A stretch of DNA of 61,976 bases. It comes from Nitrospirales bacterium (GTDB taxonomy: Bacteria; Nitrospirota; Nitrospiria; Nitrospirales; UBA8639). Both the position numbers and the translations under genes were made by a program. The stretch covers positions 1 through 61,976 of the forward strand of contig JAJDBS010000187.1 of assembly GCA_029261235.1 (NCBI GenBank), in the 5' to 3' direction. The notes beneath the pieces are model-generated. The model saw only the letters and a list, made by a program, of their open reading frames with translations. It had not been told where the DNA came from and searched no databases. Below are positions 8,820 to 17,061 of the stretch, one piece after another. Numbering within the stretch: position 1 is the stretch's first letter; each line of letters starts with the position of its first letter.

Positions 8820-10580
8820 CTAGTCTCTGTAGAGACGGACTTTGACTTTCTTGCCTTTCAGTCTTGCACGGCTCAGGACTTTTATAATTCCCGGAGCTAA
8901 TTCTTCAGGGACTTTGACAAGCGAGAAATCATCCCCGATTTTAATCGGACCAATCACATTCGAATTAATCCCAGCTTCATTCGCTATGGCACCAACGAAA
9001 TCTCCAGGGCGAATGCTTTCATTTTTGCCCGCATTGAAGTGCAAGGTGGCCAGTCTGACAGATTGATCTGGCCGACCGGGATGTTCACGTCGGCCAACTG
9101 GCCGACCCGAACTTCCCCCTGCCCTTTGGCCTTGAGCCCAACCCGGTGGATCCCGTCTGGGGCGCCGTGGCACCGCGGGTGTCGATCTGGTTCTGTCCTG
9201 TATAGCAGGAATTTCTTCTTCGGTTCGTTCCCCGTCTTTTGATCCATACGCCAGTTGTATGGCAGCCGCAGCGACATCCGTGGGATCAAACTTTTCTGAA
9301 AGGGAACTCACGATCGTCCGGAAACGATCATGTTTCTTTTGCTTGAGCAAATCTTGTATGGCAGTGCCAATCCGCTCTAGTCGCTTCGCTTGAAGGTCAG
9401 CCACAGTCGGAAGTGTGGCCATCTCTATCTTGGATTTCGTCAATCGCTCAATATTCTGTAACAACCAACGCTCGCGTGGTTCGACCAGACTCACCGCTTC
9501 TCCACCCCGCCCGGCACGCCCCGTCCGCCCAATACGATGGACATACGCCTCGGGAGATGTCGGGACGTCGTAGTTCATCACATGCGAGACATGAGAGATA
9601 TCCAAACCTCTCGCGGCCACATCCGTCGCGACCAACAGCTCGGTCTTTCCTGATCGGAACGAAGCCATCACGCGATCACGTTGAGCCTGATTCATCCCCC
9701 CATGAAGACCTTCGCCACGATATCCTCGACTATTTAGCATTGAGGTTAACTCATCCACTTCAAGACGCGTTCGACAAAAGACCAATGTCGACTTCGGACT
9801 CGTCATATCCAAGATACGAGCCAACGCGGCTACCTTGTGTTGTCGAGCGACCAGGTACGCCGTCTGGCGCACCCGAGGAGCGACACCAGATTCAACAGGT
9901 TCTTTCGCAATTTGAATTTCAACCGGGTCTTGTAAATGTCGGCGCGCAATGGAGGCGATTCGGGAAGGCATTGTGGCAGAAAACAACGCTGTTTGACGCG
10001 TTTTTGGAGTTTGTTGAAGTATGGCATCGAGATCTTCGGCGAAACCCATGTTGAGCATTTCATCGGCCTCGTCTAACACCACCATCTGCAAATCTTTGAG
10101 TTGAAGGCTCTTCCGGCGGATATGATCTAACGCCCGACCAGGAGTTGCCACGATGACATCGACACCACGCTTAAGCGCTATAAGTTGTGGCCTAATAGCC
10201 GTTCCACCGTACACTGCTAGTATGGCAACCTGCTGTTCTTTGCCATAGCGCTCAACGGCTTCGCACACCTGTATCGCCAATTCCCGAGTGGGAACCAGAA
10301 TCAACACGGAAGGATTGGGCTGTCGAGCTGAACGATCGAGCCGCTGTAAGAGAGGCAGTGTGAAGGCTGCCGTCTTACCAGTTCCTGTTGCAGCGCGACC
10401 CAAAAGATCACGTCCAGCCAACAGCGGGGGGATCGCTTCCTGTTGAATAGGGGTAGGCTCTTCATATCCCAACGTTTCGAGCGTGGAGAGAAGGGCCGTC
10501 CCGAGACCGAGAGACGAGAAACCGGAAGAGGCGTCCTTTATAGTCGGGGCCGCTAATGAGTCTTTTTTACTGTGTATCAT
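8820..10580 (-). CDS. DEAD-box ATP-dependent RNA helicase
   Basis: It unwinds RNA duplexes, with likely roles in ribosome assembly, cold adaptation or mRNA turnover. It has the Q motif (PTPIQQEAIPPL), Walker A (ATGTGKTAAF), VLDEADEMLNMGF, FSATMP and HRIGRTGRAGRGG. A positively charged Arg/Gly/Pro-rich linker follows. The C-terminal domain of about 75 residues resembles the DbpA RNA-binding domain (PGDFVGAIANEAGI…IGDDFSLVKVPEE). I prefer the ATG at 10580 (586 residues). The frame stays open to a GTG at 10658, but that extension has no family similarity. A short hairpin overlaps the stop codon, with no T run. Confidence 0.93.
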   Translation of the reverse strand: MIHSKKDSLAAPTIKDASSGFSSLGLGTALLSTLETLGYEEPTPIQQEAIPPLLAGRDLLGRAATGTGKTAAFTLPLLQRLDRSARQPNPSVLILVPTRELAIQVCEAVERYGKEQQVAILAVYGGTAIRPQLIALKRGVDVIVATPGRALDHIRRKSLQLKDLQMVVLDEADEMLNMGFAEDLDAILQQTPKTRQTALFSATMPSRIASIARRHLQDPVEIQIAKEPVESGVAPRVRQTAYLVARQHKVAALARILDMTSPKSTLVFCRTRLEVDELTSMLNSRGYRGEGLHGGMNQAQRDRVMASFRSGKTELLVATDVAARGLDISHVSHVMNYDVPTSPEAYVHRIGRTGRAGRGGEAVSLVEPRERWLLQNIERLTKSKIEMATLPTVADLQAKRLERIGTAIQDLLKQKKHDRFRTIVSSLSEKFDPTDVAAAAIQLAYGSKDGERTEEEIPAIQDRTRSTPAVPRRPRRDPPGWAQGQRAGGSSGRPVGRREHPGRPDQSVRLATLHFNAGKNESIRPGDFVGAIANEAGINSNVIGPIKIGDDFSLVKVPEELAPGIIKVLSRARLKGKKVKVRLYRD

Positions 10581-10658
10581 AGTCTGTCTGAAAACCTTTC
10601 TGGTTGAGATCCGGACTTGGGTATCTGGCCAAAATGGTACTGACATGCGCCGTATCAC

Positions 10659-11293
10659 AATAGTGCCACGACAACATCACGCATCCCGTCAAAGCCATCT
10701 GCATGGCTTTGACCACTCGCTTCCATTTTGCCGCGATCGATAAGGTGGCCTAGAAAATATTGGCCAATACCACAGAAGTGGCGTCAAAGGCGACTTCCAC
10801 ACATTTTGTGTTGGGCTCTGGCCCTATTACACGTGTTTGGTCGGTGTCAGGGATAAAGTCCGTTTTAATGGCGGGGAAGTAGTCTCCACTCTACGCGGTC
10901 TATCGGATAACAATCAATGAGCCAAAATTCCTCCACAATAGGCTCATTGCTTGCCTCATCGTTCTACGAGAATGAGGTTTCTTGTCAGGCTCTGCGAAAT
11001 CTCGTCATTCCCTGGAGAGCTTGACGGCATTCATGCCATGTTGAATATGAAATCGACAAGCCAGCTGCTCGTCGTTACCCAATAGCTGAACCTTTTCACT
11101 CAGAAGCACATATAGATGAATACGTGTTCTTTAACCGATTCAGGGAGAGACCTTATTCAAATAGCTTGAACCCAGCATAATCCTATAAATTTCTAGAAAT
11201 TGCGTATCATTTCAGCACCTTGATATAGGTTTTTTTCAACCCCCTCCTTTTGATGAATAGGCTTTTCCCAGAATCCATAGTGAAATACAGCCT
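10659..11293. other. Long gene-poor region with possible decayed coding sequence
   Basis: About 630 bp without an intact gene. On the minus strand several short stop-broken stretches look protein-like. One is near 10880-10945 (reading EEFWLIDCYPIDRVEWRL) and another is near 10740-10875. This would fit a decayed transposase or other dead gene, but I cannot name a family. Apart from the inverted repeat at 10688-10713 nothing else stands out. Confidence 0.4.
10688..10713. repeat. Perfect 11-bp inverted repeat upstream of the helicase
   Basis: GTCAAAGCCAT and ATGGCTTTGAC flank a 4-base loop (CTGC), making a strong hairpin about 110 bases upstream of the preferred helicase start. It could be an operator, a 5' leader structure of the helicase mRNA (cold-shock helicases often have structured leaders), or part of a decayed insertion. 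There is no T run on either side. Confidence 0.45.
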
Positions 11294-11734
11294 ATGGTTC
11301 ATGCTTTCACCAATAACACACGAATCATTGGTCTTTTTTTCCTGACAGTTGTCTCGGCTTTAGTGCTCCCCATCTCAGTCATGGCAGAACCTGAGACGCC
11401 CCCCTGTACAGACGCTCGGCTACAAATCGAGCACACACACATTCTCCTACGACCATTGAAACAACGTCAGCAGCAACTACAGCAAGACGTTCGCATCATC
11501 TATCAGAAGCTGTTTGCCTGCAAGACGGGAACAGCCTTATCGATAGCTCAACAACGTTATTGCTCAGCACTACAAGAAGCAGGCCCCAAACAATTTCAAG
11601 CCATGGTCAAAGCGATCACCCTCAGCCATCAGACTTCTCAACAACTCGCCCACCAAACCCGCCAAGCTCAACTCACCTGTCCTTCAATTACAGAGGAAAC
11701 CTTCCCAAAAATTGCCAGTCTGGAACATTTCTAA
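11294..11734 (+). CDS. Small secreted protein with coiled-coil segment, unknown function
   Basis: This 146-residue protein is not recognised. It starts with a clear signal peptide, with a hydrophobic core around residues 12-28 and a likely cleavage after SVMA near residue 31. A Gln-rich helical stretch (LKQRQQQLQQDV) follows, then a mostly helical remainder with four Cys residues in the mature part that could form disulfides. It is probably periplasmic. The gene stands alone and is convergent with the oxidase gene. Confidence 0.6.
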   Translation: MVHAFTNNTRIIGLFFLTVVSALVLPISVMAEPETPPCTDARLQIEHTHILLRPLKQRQQQLQQDVRIIYQKLFACKTGTALSIAQQRYCSALQEAGPKQFQAMVKAITLSHQTSQQLAHQTRQAQLTCPSITEETFPKIASLEHF

Positions 11735-11753
11735 AATCGTTTTTTAGATATTT

Positions 11754-11787
11754 GAGACTTACGATTCGTCATGACTGACGAAGTCTC
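11754..11787. terminator. Hairpin between convergent genes
   Basis: A 7-bp inner stem (TTCGTCA/TGACGAA, loop TGAC, 11765-11782) is extended by GAGAC/GTCTC across a short bulge. It lies between the ends of the secreted-protein gene and the oxidase gene and could end transcription from both sides. Neither side carries a good T run directly after the stem, so it is only a possible terminator. Confidence 0.4.
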
Positions 11788-11798
11788 ACCAGATGGAG

Positions 11799-13352
11799 CT
11801 ATGCCATGAATTTAGGAGTGATATGCTTTCTCTCTCTGGCCATCCAGAAAATCAGACCGATCCCAAGCCAAAATAACAGGGCATTCAGAGAAATAATGTT
11901 TGTCGCGAATCCAATACTATGGGTAAAGGCCCAGGGAGATTGGTCTCGCATCACATCAGTGATATGCCAATAGAGTTTCACAGATGACCGACGATAGCCG
12001 CCTAACCCCATCACCCAGGTCACAAGAAAAGCCAAAATGATTAGTGCCCCGTATCCTCGAGTAGACAAGGATCCCCACTGAGCAGGCTTCGTCGATTTCT
12101 CTGTTAAAGCAGGACAAAGAATCCATGAAAAGATGAACAAGAACAATGGCGTAAGATTCATGGGTAATGCCAAACCCATCCGGACATTGGCCGGGAGAAA
12201 GTAACCATAGGTTCCAAGCACAACAAGATTGATCGTACCCACAAGACACGCCGCAGCCAGGAACCAATCTCGCTGACTCATAGTCTGCTCTAAGCCTTGA
12301 ACACGACATCGCCGCCATAACACCCACGACCACAACGTCATCACAATCATGATATTCACAGCAGGCATCTTGGCAGATTCTACACCAAAATTCCCAAGTA
12401 CCCCATGTTGTTGCCCACCCATTTGTTGAAGTTCCAGCGGACTCATTACGATGGTATGAGGCGTGATAGATACCATCATGCACAAAGCAAGGATGGCATA
12501 GATGTATTTGGCATAGCGTTCGTAACGAGGAGAGCCGCCAGCCGCATCAATGCGTTGCCAGAGATAATAATTGACCGCAAAGAACAAGAGGCTCATCGCA
12601 GTGACAAGTATTAATCCCAACCATGCCAACAATCCACCTAAAAGCGTGATACCCATCTGCTGTTTATACGCATAAATTTCCCTCATCAACCAATACCCCC
12701 CAAAGGGCATCGTGAACAGCGCCACGACGCCGAAGGCAAACGCGATACAGGCCAGCCAGTCATAATGCTGTCGCTCATCAAAGGATTTTGCAGTCATCGC
12801 CCGATACGCGCCATAGACCGCAACAACCATAGCCCCCAAAAGGATATGGCTGGCTACCCGATGGACATTCAAAGGGCTCCATAACGCCGTATGCAATACA
12901 TGCCAGATATTACCCAAAAATTCTCCATGCTCAGCGACACCAGCGGGCGCAAGCATAAAGCTACTCCAAGCATTCCCTAGCATCGTCAAAACAATCCCAA
13001 GTACATTCACCAGGACTCCTAAGCTGGCATGCAGCCACTTTGCCAATCCACCCTGCATTCTTTCCCAGGAGTAGTAATATCCATATGTAAAGAGTGTAAA
13101 ACCGATCACGAGCACCCCATACACCAGAAACACCGGTCGAAATACGGTGGTGAGATACAATGTGAGGTCGGGATACAGCACGAGTAAGCTAATCAGTAAC
13201 AGGCCTCCTAAACTCGCGGCCAAACCCAACGCCAATACAATCAATCGAAAAATCTCTGTGGCAAAACGATCATAGGATTGCGAGTGACTAGATCCCCAGC
13301 CAATGACCCCAATGACTTCCAACATGGTCACCAAAAACAATGCCCCCACCAC
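11799..13352 (-). CDS. Cytochrome bd-type oxidase subunit I-like membrane protein (main part, downstream of an in-frame TAG)
   Basis: This 517-residue multi-pass membrane protein resembles the CydA-like oxidases of Nitrospira. Diagnostic parts are the KWLHASLG helix, the following NAWSSFMLAPAGV segment, HRVASHILLG (heme-helix His), a GGYWLMREIYAYKQQMG block and ITPHTIVMS. It probably passes electrons from quinol to oxygen or a related acceptor in the inner membrane. No CydB-like gene is adjacent. The open frame has only a GTG start, preceded by four sense codons and an in-frame TAG at 13365-13367. Upstream of the TAG, in the same frame, sits the missing N-terminal part of the family. The gene therefore looks disrupted by one stop codon. 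Confidence 0.7.
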   Translation of the reverse strand: MVGALFLVTMLEVIGVIGWGSSHSQSYDRFATEIFRLIVLALGLAASLGGLLLISLLVLYPDLTLYLTTVFRPVFLVYGVLVIGFTLFTYGYYYSWERMQGGLAKWLHASLGVLVNVLGIVLTMLGNAWSSFMLAPAGVAEHGEFLGNIWHVLHTALWSPLNVHRVASHILLGAMVVAVYGAYRAMTAKSFDERQHYDWLACIAFAFGVVALFTMPFGGYWLMREIYAYKQQMGITLLGGLLAWLGLILVTAMSLLFFAVNYYLWQRIDAAGGSPRYERYAKYIYAILALCMMVSITPHTIVMSPLELQQMGGQQHGVLGNFGVESAKMPAVNIMIVMTLWSWVLWRRCRVQGLEQTMSQRDWFLAAACLVGTINLVVLGTYGYFLPANVRMGLALPMNLTPLFLFIFSWILCPALTEKSTKPAQWGSLSTRGYGALIILAFLVTWVMGLGGYRRSSVKLYWHITDVMRDQSPWAFTHSIGFATNIISLNALLFWLGIGLIFWMARERKHITPKFMA

Positions 13353-13364
13353 AAACCCGCTCCA

Positions 13365-13652
13365 CTAGAGATGTTGTTGAGCCACAATCCACACCACCAC
13401 CCGGCTTTCCCCAAATTCCGTTGGGTATGAGGCCTCCGTTAACCGTGGTGCACGAGGACCCACAACAGGCCCCTCAACCTTATAGTAGGCATCTTGCAAG
13501 CTTTGTTTTTTTGTGTCTGCTAATGGAGAATTAACCGTGGAATCAGAAGAAGAGGCAATTGAAAAGGAACAATTTCCCGTTCCTCCAGCACCTAGAAAAA
13601 GAACTAGCAGAAATCCAAATATCGTGTGGATTTGACCCCTTTGATGACCCAT
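13365..13652 (-). pseudogene. N-terminal fragment of the bd-like oxidase, ending at an in-frame amber codon
   Basis: These 95 codons encode a hydrophobic, signal-like start, a Ser/Pro-rich linker and the segment SRVVVWIVAQQHL, then TAG. The next in-frame codons (WSGFVVGALF) continue directly into the 517-residue oxidase. In relatives as I remember them, a VVWIVAQLHL segment runs into the first helix without a break, and the His would correspond to the heme-ligating His of CydA helix I. One base change (for example TTG to TAG) would explain the break. A sequencing error, a pseudogene or readthrough are all possible. Confidence 0.65.
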
Positions 13653-13737
13653 ATGGAATTCATTCGAGATTTGTCCAGAAACCCGACTTATTCCTTAACC
13701 AAGAAATACATTTAACCCAGTAATCTCCTGATCATAC

Positions 13738-14472
13738 TTACAACGTCACACACCAACGACGGCGATTATGAAATATCCAAAAAATTAGGCACAGAAAGCC
13801 TAGAGGAAAAATACATTCAGCGAGCGGAAGAAGCAGAAACCTCTGCATTTCAGTTGATTGACTGAGAACAACTTCTAGTTCTTCTGGCGGAATAAACTTA
13901 AATAGGATCTCACGGTAGTAGAGGCCAGCCCAGGCCATTCCAAGAACTAGTGGAATGCCGGCAAACAAAACGAAAAGCCTTATCTGTGCGCGTAATCGAG
14001 CAACCTTCAGTAGGTTACTAGCAATATGCTCCTGCTCTAAAGTCGTCCATATCATTAGCTGACCAAACAGTCCGACGCTAATGACCAACCCAAAGTAATA
14101 AAGATTCAACAAATGAACAGTAACCGATGAATCTTCCCACAGGGATAAAAATGGAGAGAGGCTTCCTAAAACCATCGCAGGAAGCGCGAATATGAGCAAC
14201 CGAACATTTTGAATAAGAAAGAGATTTTTATGAGGAAGAGGGAGAGATAGCAGAAAATGGCGGGATAACCGATGCTGTGAACGCCAGACCGACCCCAAAA
14301 TAGCTTGAATAGGCAGCATGCCAAATAATACATACACATAAAATAAAATCCCAAGGCTCCAAGTGTTTTCCCAGAACTTTGCTGAAAGTACGCATAGGAT
14401 AGTTAGGAACCCAATGAAGAGCCATCCTATCTTGAAATCTAGCAAATCCCTTTTGAGAAAATGAAGAATCAT
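13738..14472 (-). CDS. ABC transporter permease-like membrane protein
   Basis: This 244-residue protein has about six hydrophobic segments and no soluble domain. That fits the membrane subunit of an ABC-2-type exporter. I do not recognise its substrate. The N-terminal MILHFLKRDLLDFK, a cytoplasmic helix running into the first membrane span, is typical of such permeases. Its start overlaps the ATPase stop by 4 bp (14469-14472), so the two proteins are almost certainly made together. Confidence 0.7.
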   Translation of the reverse strand: MILHFLKRDLLDFKIGWLFIGFLTILCVLSAKFWENTWSLGILFYVYVLFGMLPIQAILGSVWRSQHRLSRHFLLSLPLPHKNLFLIQNVRLLIFALPAMVLGSLSPFLSLWEDSSVTVHLLNLYYFGLVISVGLFGQLMIWTTLEQEHIASNLLKVARLRAQIRLFVLFAGIPLVLGMAWAGLYYREILFKFIPPEELEVVLSQSTEMQRFLLLPLAECIFPLGFLCLIFWIFHNRRRWCVTL

Positions 14473-15173
14473 TCGGCTTCTAGCCTTACCATTACCACTT
14501 CGGCTAGTTCTGAATGCCCATTGAGGAACACTGAATTCTCTTCAAAAATTGTCTGCTGTCCTAGTTGTAGTAAGAGAAGGTGACTCGAAAAAGATTCAAG
14601 TCCCTCAGGAATATTAGTGGCTAAAACCACTGTTAGATTCATGGATTGTTGCCGTTCTTGAAGAAGTCTTAAAAATTTTCGGCGGCCGCGAATGTCAAGG
14701 ACGGCTGTAATTTCATCGGCAATCACCAACTCAGGTTGTGCGGCCAACGCTCCAACAATCTGCAACCGACGAATTTCACCAGCAGACAAATTCCCAACCC
14801 GATCTTCATAGTACACCTTGAAGAAGGCCATGAGCTCCTCTTCGTCACGAGCATCATAATCAGCATATAATTTTCGATGAAATTCCAAATATTCCCTGGC
14901 CGCCCAATCACCGGGCATATCAATTTTCTCAGAGAGATACGCAATACGCCTTCTGGTCTCCCACGGATCCGTCCCAGGGTCATGCCCCATCACCGTGACG
15001 AGTCCAGAAGTCCGGAGCCGAAACCCCATCAATATATCCAACAATGTCGTCTTCCCTGCCCCATTCTCCCCTAGCACAGCGACAAACCCACCTTTGGGCA
15101 ACTCGAAGCTCATACCAGTTAATATTGGTCGTTTATTGGGAAGTTGATAAGAAAGTTCTGTGGCTGTAATCAT
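14469..15173 (-). CDS. ABC transporter ATP-binding protein
   Basis: This 234-residue nucleotide-binding subunit energises the overlapping permease. It carries Walker A (GENGAGKTT, residues 35-43), a signature motif LSAGEIRRLQIVGALA with A in place of the usual second G, and Walker B (ELVIADEITAVLD). The acidic pair here is DE, as in active ABC ATPases. The short 234-residue form is typical of ABC-2 exporters (YhcH/CcmA-like). The substrate is unknown. It lies between the bd-like oxidase and a gene-poor stretch. Confidence 0.88.
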   Translation of the reverse strand: MITATELSYQLPNKRPILTGMSFELPKGGFVAVLGENGAGKTTLLDILMGFRLRTSGLVTVMGHDPGTDPWETRRRIAYLSEKIDMPGDWAAREYLEFHRKLYADYDARDEEELMAFFKVYYEDRVGNLSAGEIRRLQIVGALAAQPELVIADEITAVLDIRGRRKFLRLLQERQQSMNLTVVLATNIPEGLESFSSHLLLLQLGQQTIFEENSVFLNGHSELAEVVMVRLEAE

Positions 15174-15420
15174 GATAAATCACCACAAGAGGATGGCTTT
15201 AATATGGCACTGCCTACACCGATATTTTGGCTTTATCGGTGGTAAAGATAGCTATAAAGAGGACACACACAGGGAGAATCAAACGGTGAGCACTAACCCA
15301 TCACATTGAGCTAGATTGGGAAATAAGCGAAAAAATCTTCGAAAAGGTATGAGGAAGAGACAGGCGAGAGACTGTCAGCCGTTTTTGGTGGCTAACGGCA
15401 ATACTCAGATAACAAGATGG

Positions 15421-15445
15421 ATTCCCGCTAATAAATTGCGGGAAT
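15421..15445. repeat. Short palindromic repeat (ATTCCCGC…GCGGGAAT type)
   Basis: ATTCCCGC (15421-15428) and GCGGGAAT (15438-15445) form a perfect 8-bp stem with a 9-base loop, followed by GACGG. This matches a very common dispersed palindrome of bacterial intergenic regions (REP-like). The surrounding 15174-15467 has no gene. It also contains a weaker inverted repeat ACCGATA/TATCGGT just after the ABC operon start. Confidence 0.5.
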
Positions 15446-15467
15446 GACGGATGAGGAAAGATGTAGG

Positions 15468-15899
15468 TTACTCAGGGAGTTCGATGCTGCCACCTTCAAG
15501 GTCGGTGTCGATGCCGGTCAGCTCCATTTTATTGCCGACTCGCCACCATTCGGAGGAGACTTCGGATAGGGTTCCCTTCGAGGTGTAGAATTTCGCAGTG
15601 GGGATTTTCACGGATTGGTCTTCGGTTGTTTGGATTTCCATCACAACCGTCTTTAACGTCGTATCTTCAACCTTGAGTGTCTCTGGTGTACTTGTGAATA
15701 AGAAACGGTCATTGGGATTGGTCTCCCACACATTGTGCTTTAATGTGGCAACCTCAGTGCCGGTGGGCATGAATACCCCCATCGTCAACGCTAATTTCTT
15801 TTCTTCTTCCAGCCACTCAATGCGAATCTGTTCTTTGCCATGAGCCAAAAATGTTCCGTTCGTATTTCGTAAGGTGTTGGTGCCTAATTGAACATTCAC
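15468..15899 (-). CDS. Conserved hypothetical protein, beta-rich, 143 residues
   Basis: I do not recognise a named domain. The sequence is rich in alternating hydrophobic/polar stretches (EQIRIEWLEEEKKLALTM; FLFTSTPETLKVED), suggesting an all-beta fold. It has no signal peptide, membrane span or Cys. The ATG at 15899 is preceded on the minus strand by AGGAGGATAG, a good ribosome-binding site. It stands alone between the ABC operon and the phosphonate-type cluster, on the same strand as both. Confidence 0.6.
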   Translation of the reverse strand: MNVQLGTNTLRNTNGTFLAHGKEQIRIEWLEEEKKLALTMGVFMPTGTEVATLKHNVWETNPNDRFLFTSTPETLKVEDTTLKTVVMEIQTTEDQSVKIPTAKFYTSKGTLSEVSSEWWRVGNKMELTGIDTDLEGGSIELPE

Positions 15900-16017
15900 A
15901 AGACTATCCTCCTACAGTTCCAAAAAATATATCCCCAATTATTCCTCAGAAGAATCGCAAAACTCAAGTGCCTTGAGCATAATCATTTTCGAGGCACCAG
16001 ATAACAGACCAGCCCAC

Positions 16018-17061
16018 TTACACTGCTGACGTAGGTTCGGTCGGTCTTGAGAGATCCGTCCCTTTTAACAGCATGAGGCAACCCAAGCCGATGAAAATCC
16101 AAAGAATTTCCCGTAACCGCCGTATCAAGGCAAAGGTAATTCCCGTCACCTCTGTATACCCAAAGCTGATCAATAAGAGTGTATAGCCCGCTTCTTGAGC
16201 ACCCAAGCTCCCAGGTATAAAAAACGTCCCCCCTTTGATAAAGACGCTCAGTGCCGCAATTGAAATCGATGTCCAGATATCGACCCCCACATCTAAATAA
16301 TACAAAATTGCATAGACTTCCAGGGTCTCACAAAGCCAGGCCAGGAAAAAGGTTCCCAAGGCCACATAAAACGTCTGCCGATTATCGGAATAAAACCCTC
16401 GTATTGTGGCATCCATTTCTCGTAATTGATCTTCTCGATTTTCAAGAAAGGCCAATCGGATACCACAGCTTCTCAAGAGGGTCAGACATCCTATCCCCAG
16501 CCCATAGCGTTGAAACATCACAAACAAGCCCACGCCAAATGCCAGGAGTCCCACACTCACAAGCATCGCCATCCAGTAGTGAGTGGCTGCATCCAAAATC
16601 CAAAATCCTAGACCTAGCCCTAATAAAATAAAGAGAACCTGAGCGAGCGTCATCGTGGTCTTCGCTGTAATGACCGAGGCCATGCTCTCAACCATTGGGA
16701 CGCCGTATCTCTTGAGCAAGTAGGCCTTCAATGGTTCACCACCCATATAGGCCGCAGGCGTGGTGACATTGACCGTCTCACCAGCCATTCTGATCGCAAA
16801 CAAACGCAAAAATCCCACCTTTTCAGCTGAAGCCCCTAATGTGAGCCGCCAGCCACAGGCTTCAAGCCCATAGACGAGAATCATAGGGAGCAAGATGATA
16901 CAAAGCGGAAGAGGTCCGAGTTGGGAGGCCGCATCAAGGATCTGTTCGAGACCGATGTGAAGCACGATCCCGATCAGGGCTATGAGCCCAATGATCAGAA
17001 ACACCAATTTAAGCACGAGAGATGAGATTTCGACGGAGAAGCCAAGCCATTGACGTGACAA
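16018..17061 (-). CDS. Multi-pass membrane protein of the UPF0104/YbhN (lysylphosphatidylglycerol synthase-TM-like) family
   Basis: The 347-residue protein has about eight membrane segments. Family-typical motifs are GETVNVTTPAAYMGGEPLKAYLL and, near the C-terminus, IPGSLGAQEAGYTLL, given here as separate blocks. Relatives are thought to act as lipid or lipid-linked flippases. Placed at the end of the phosphonate-type cluster, it may flip the modified lipid, which is inference. The frame is open to a TTG at 17061. A GTG at 17016, overlapping the stop of the preceding gene by 8 bp, is an equally good or better start and would be translationally coupled. Confidence 0.75.
   Translation of the reverse strand: MSRQWLGFSVEISSLVLKLVFLIIGLIALIGIVLHIGLEQILDAASQLGPLPLCIILLPMILVYGLEACGWRLTLGASAEKVGFLRLFAIRMAGETVNVTTPAAYMGGEPLKAYLLKRYGVPMVESMASVITAKTTMTLAQVLFILLGLGLGFWILDAATHYWMAMLVSVGLLAFGVGLFVMFQRYGLGIGCLTLLRSCGIRLAFLENREDQLREMDATIRGFYSDNRQTFYVALGTFFLAWLCETLEVYAILYYLDVGVDIWTSISIAALSVFIKGGTFFIPGSLGAQEAGYTLLLISFGYTEVTGITFALIRRLREILWIFIGLGCLMLLKGTDLSRPTEPTSAV

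Noticed and set aside
8658-8900. 80-residue plus-strand frame between ttuA and the helicase
   Set aside because: It overlaps the helicase 3' end, has no ribosome-binding site and shows no protein-like pattern.
9413-10054. 213-residue plus-strand frame
   Set aside because: It lies antisense inside the DEAD-box helicase gene, which has clear motifs in the other frame.
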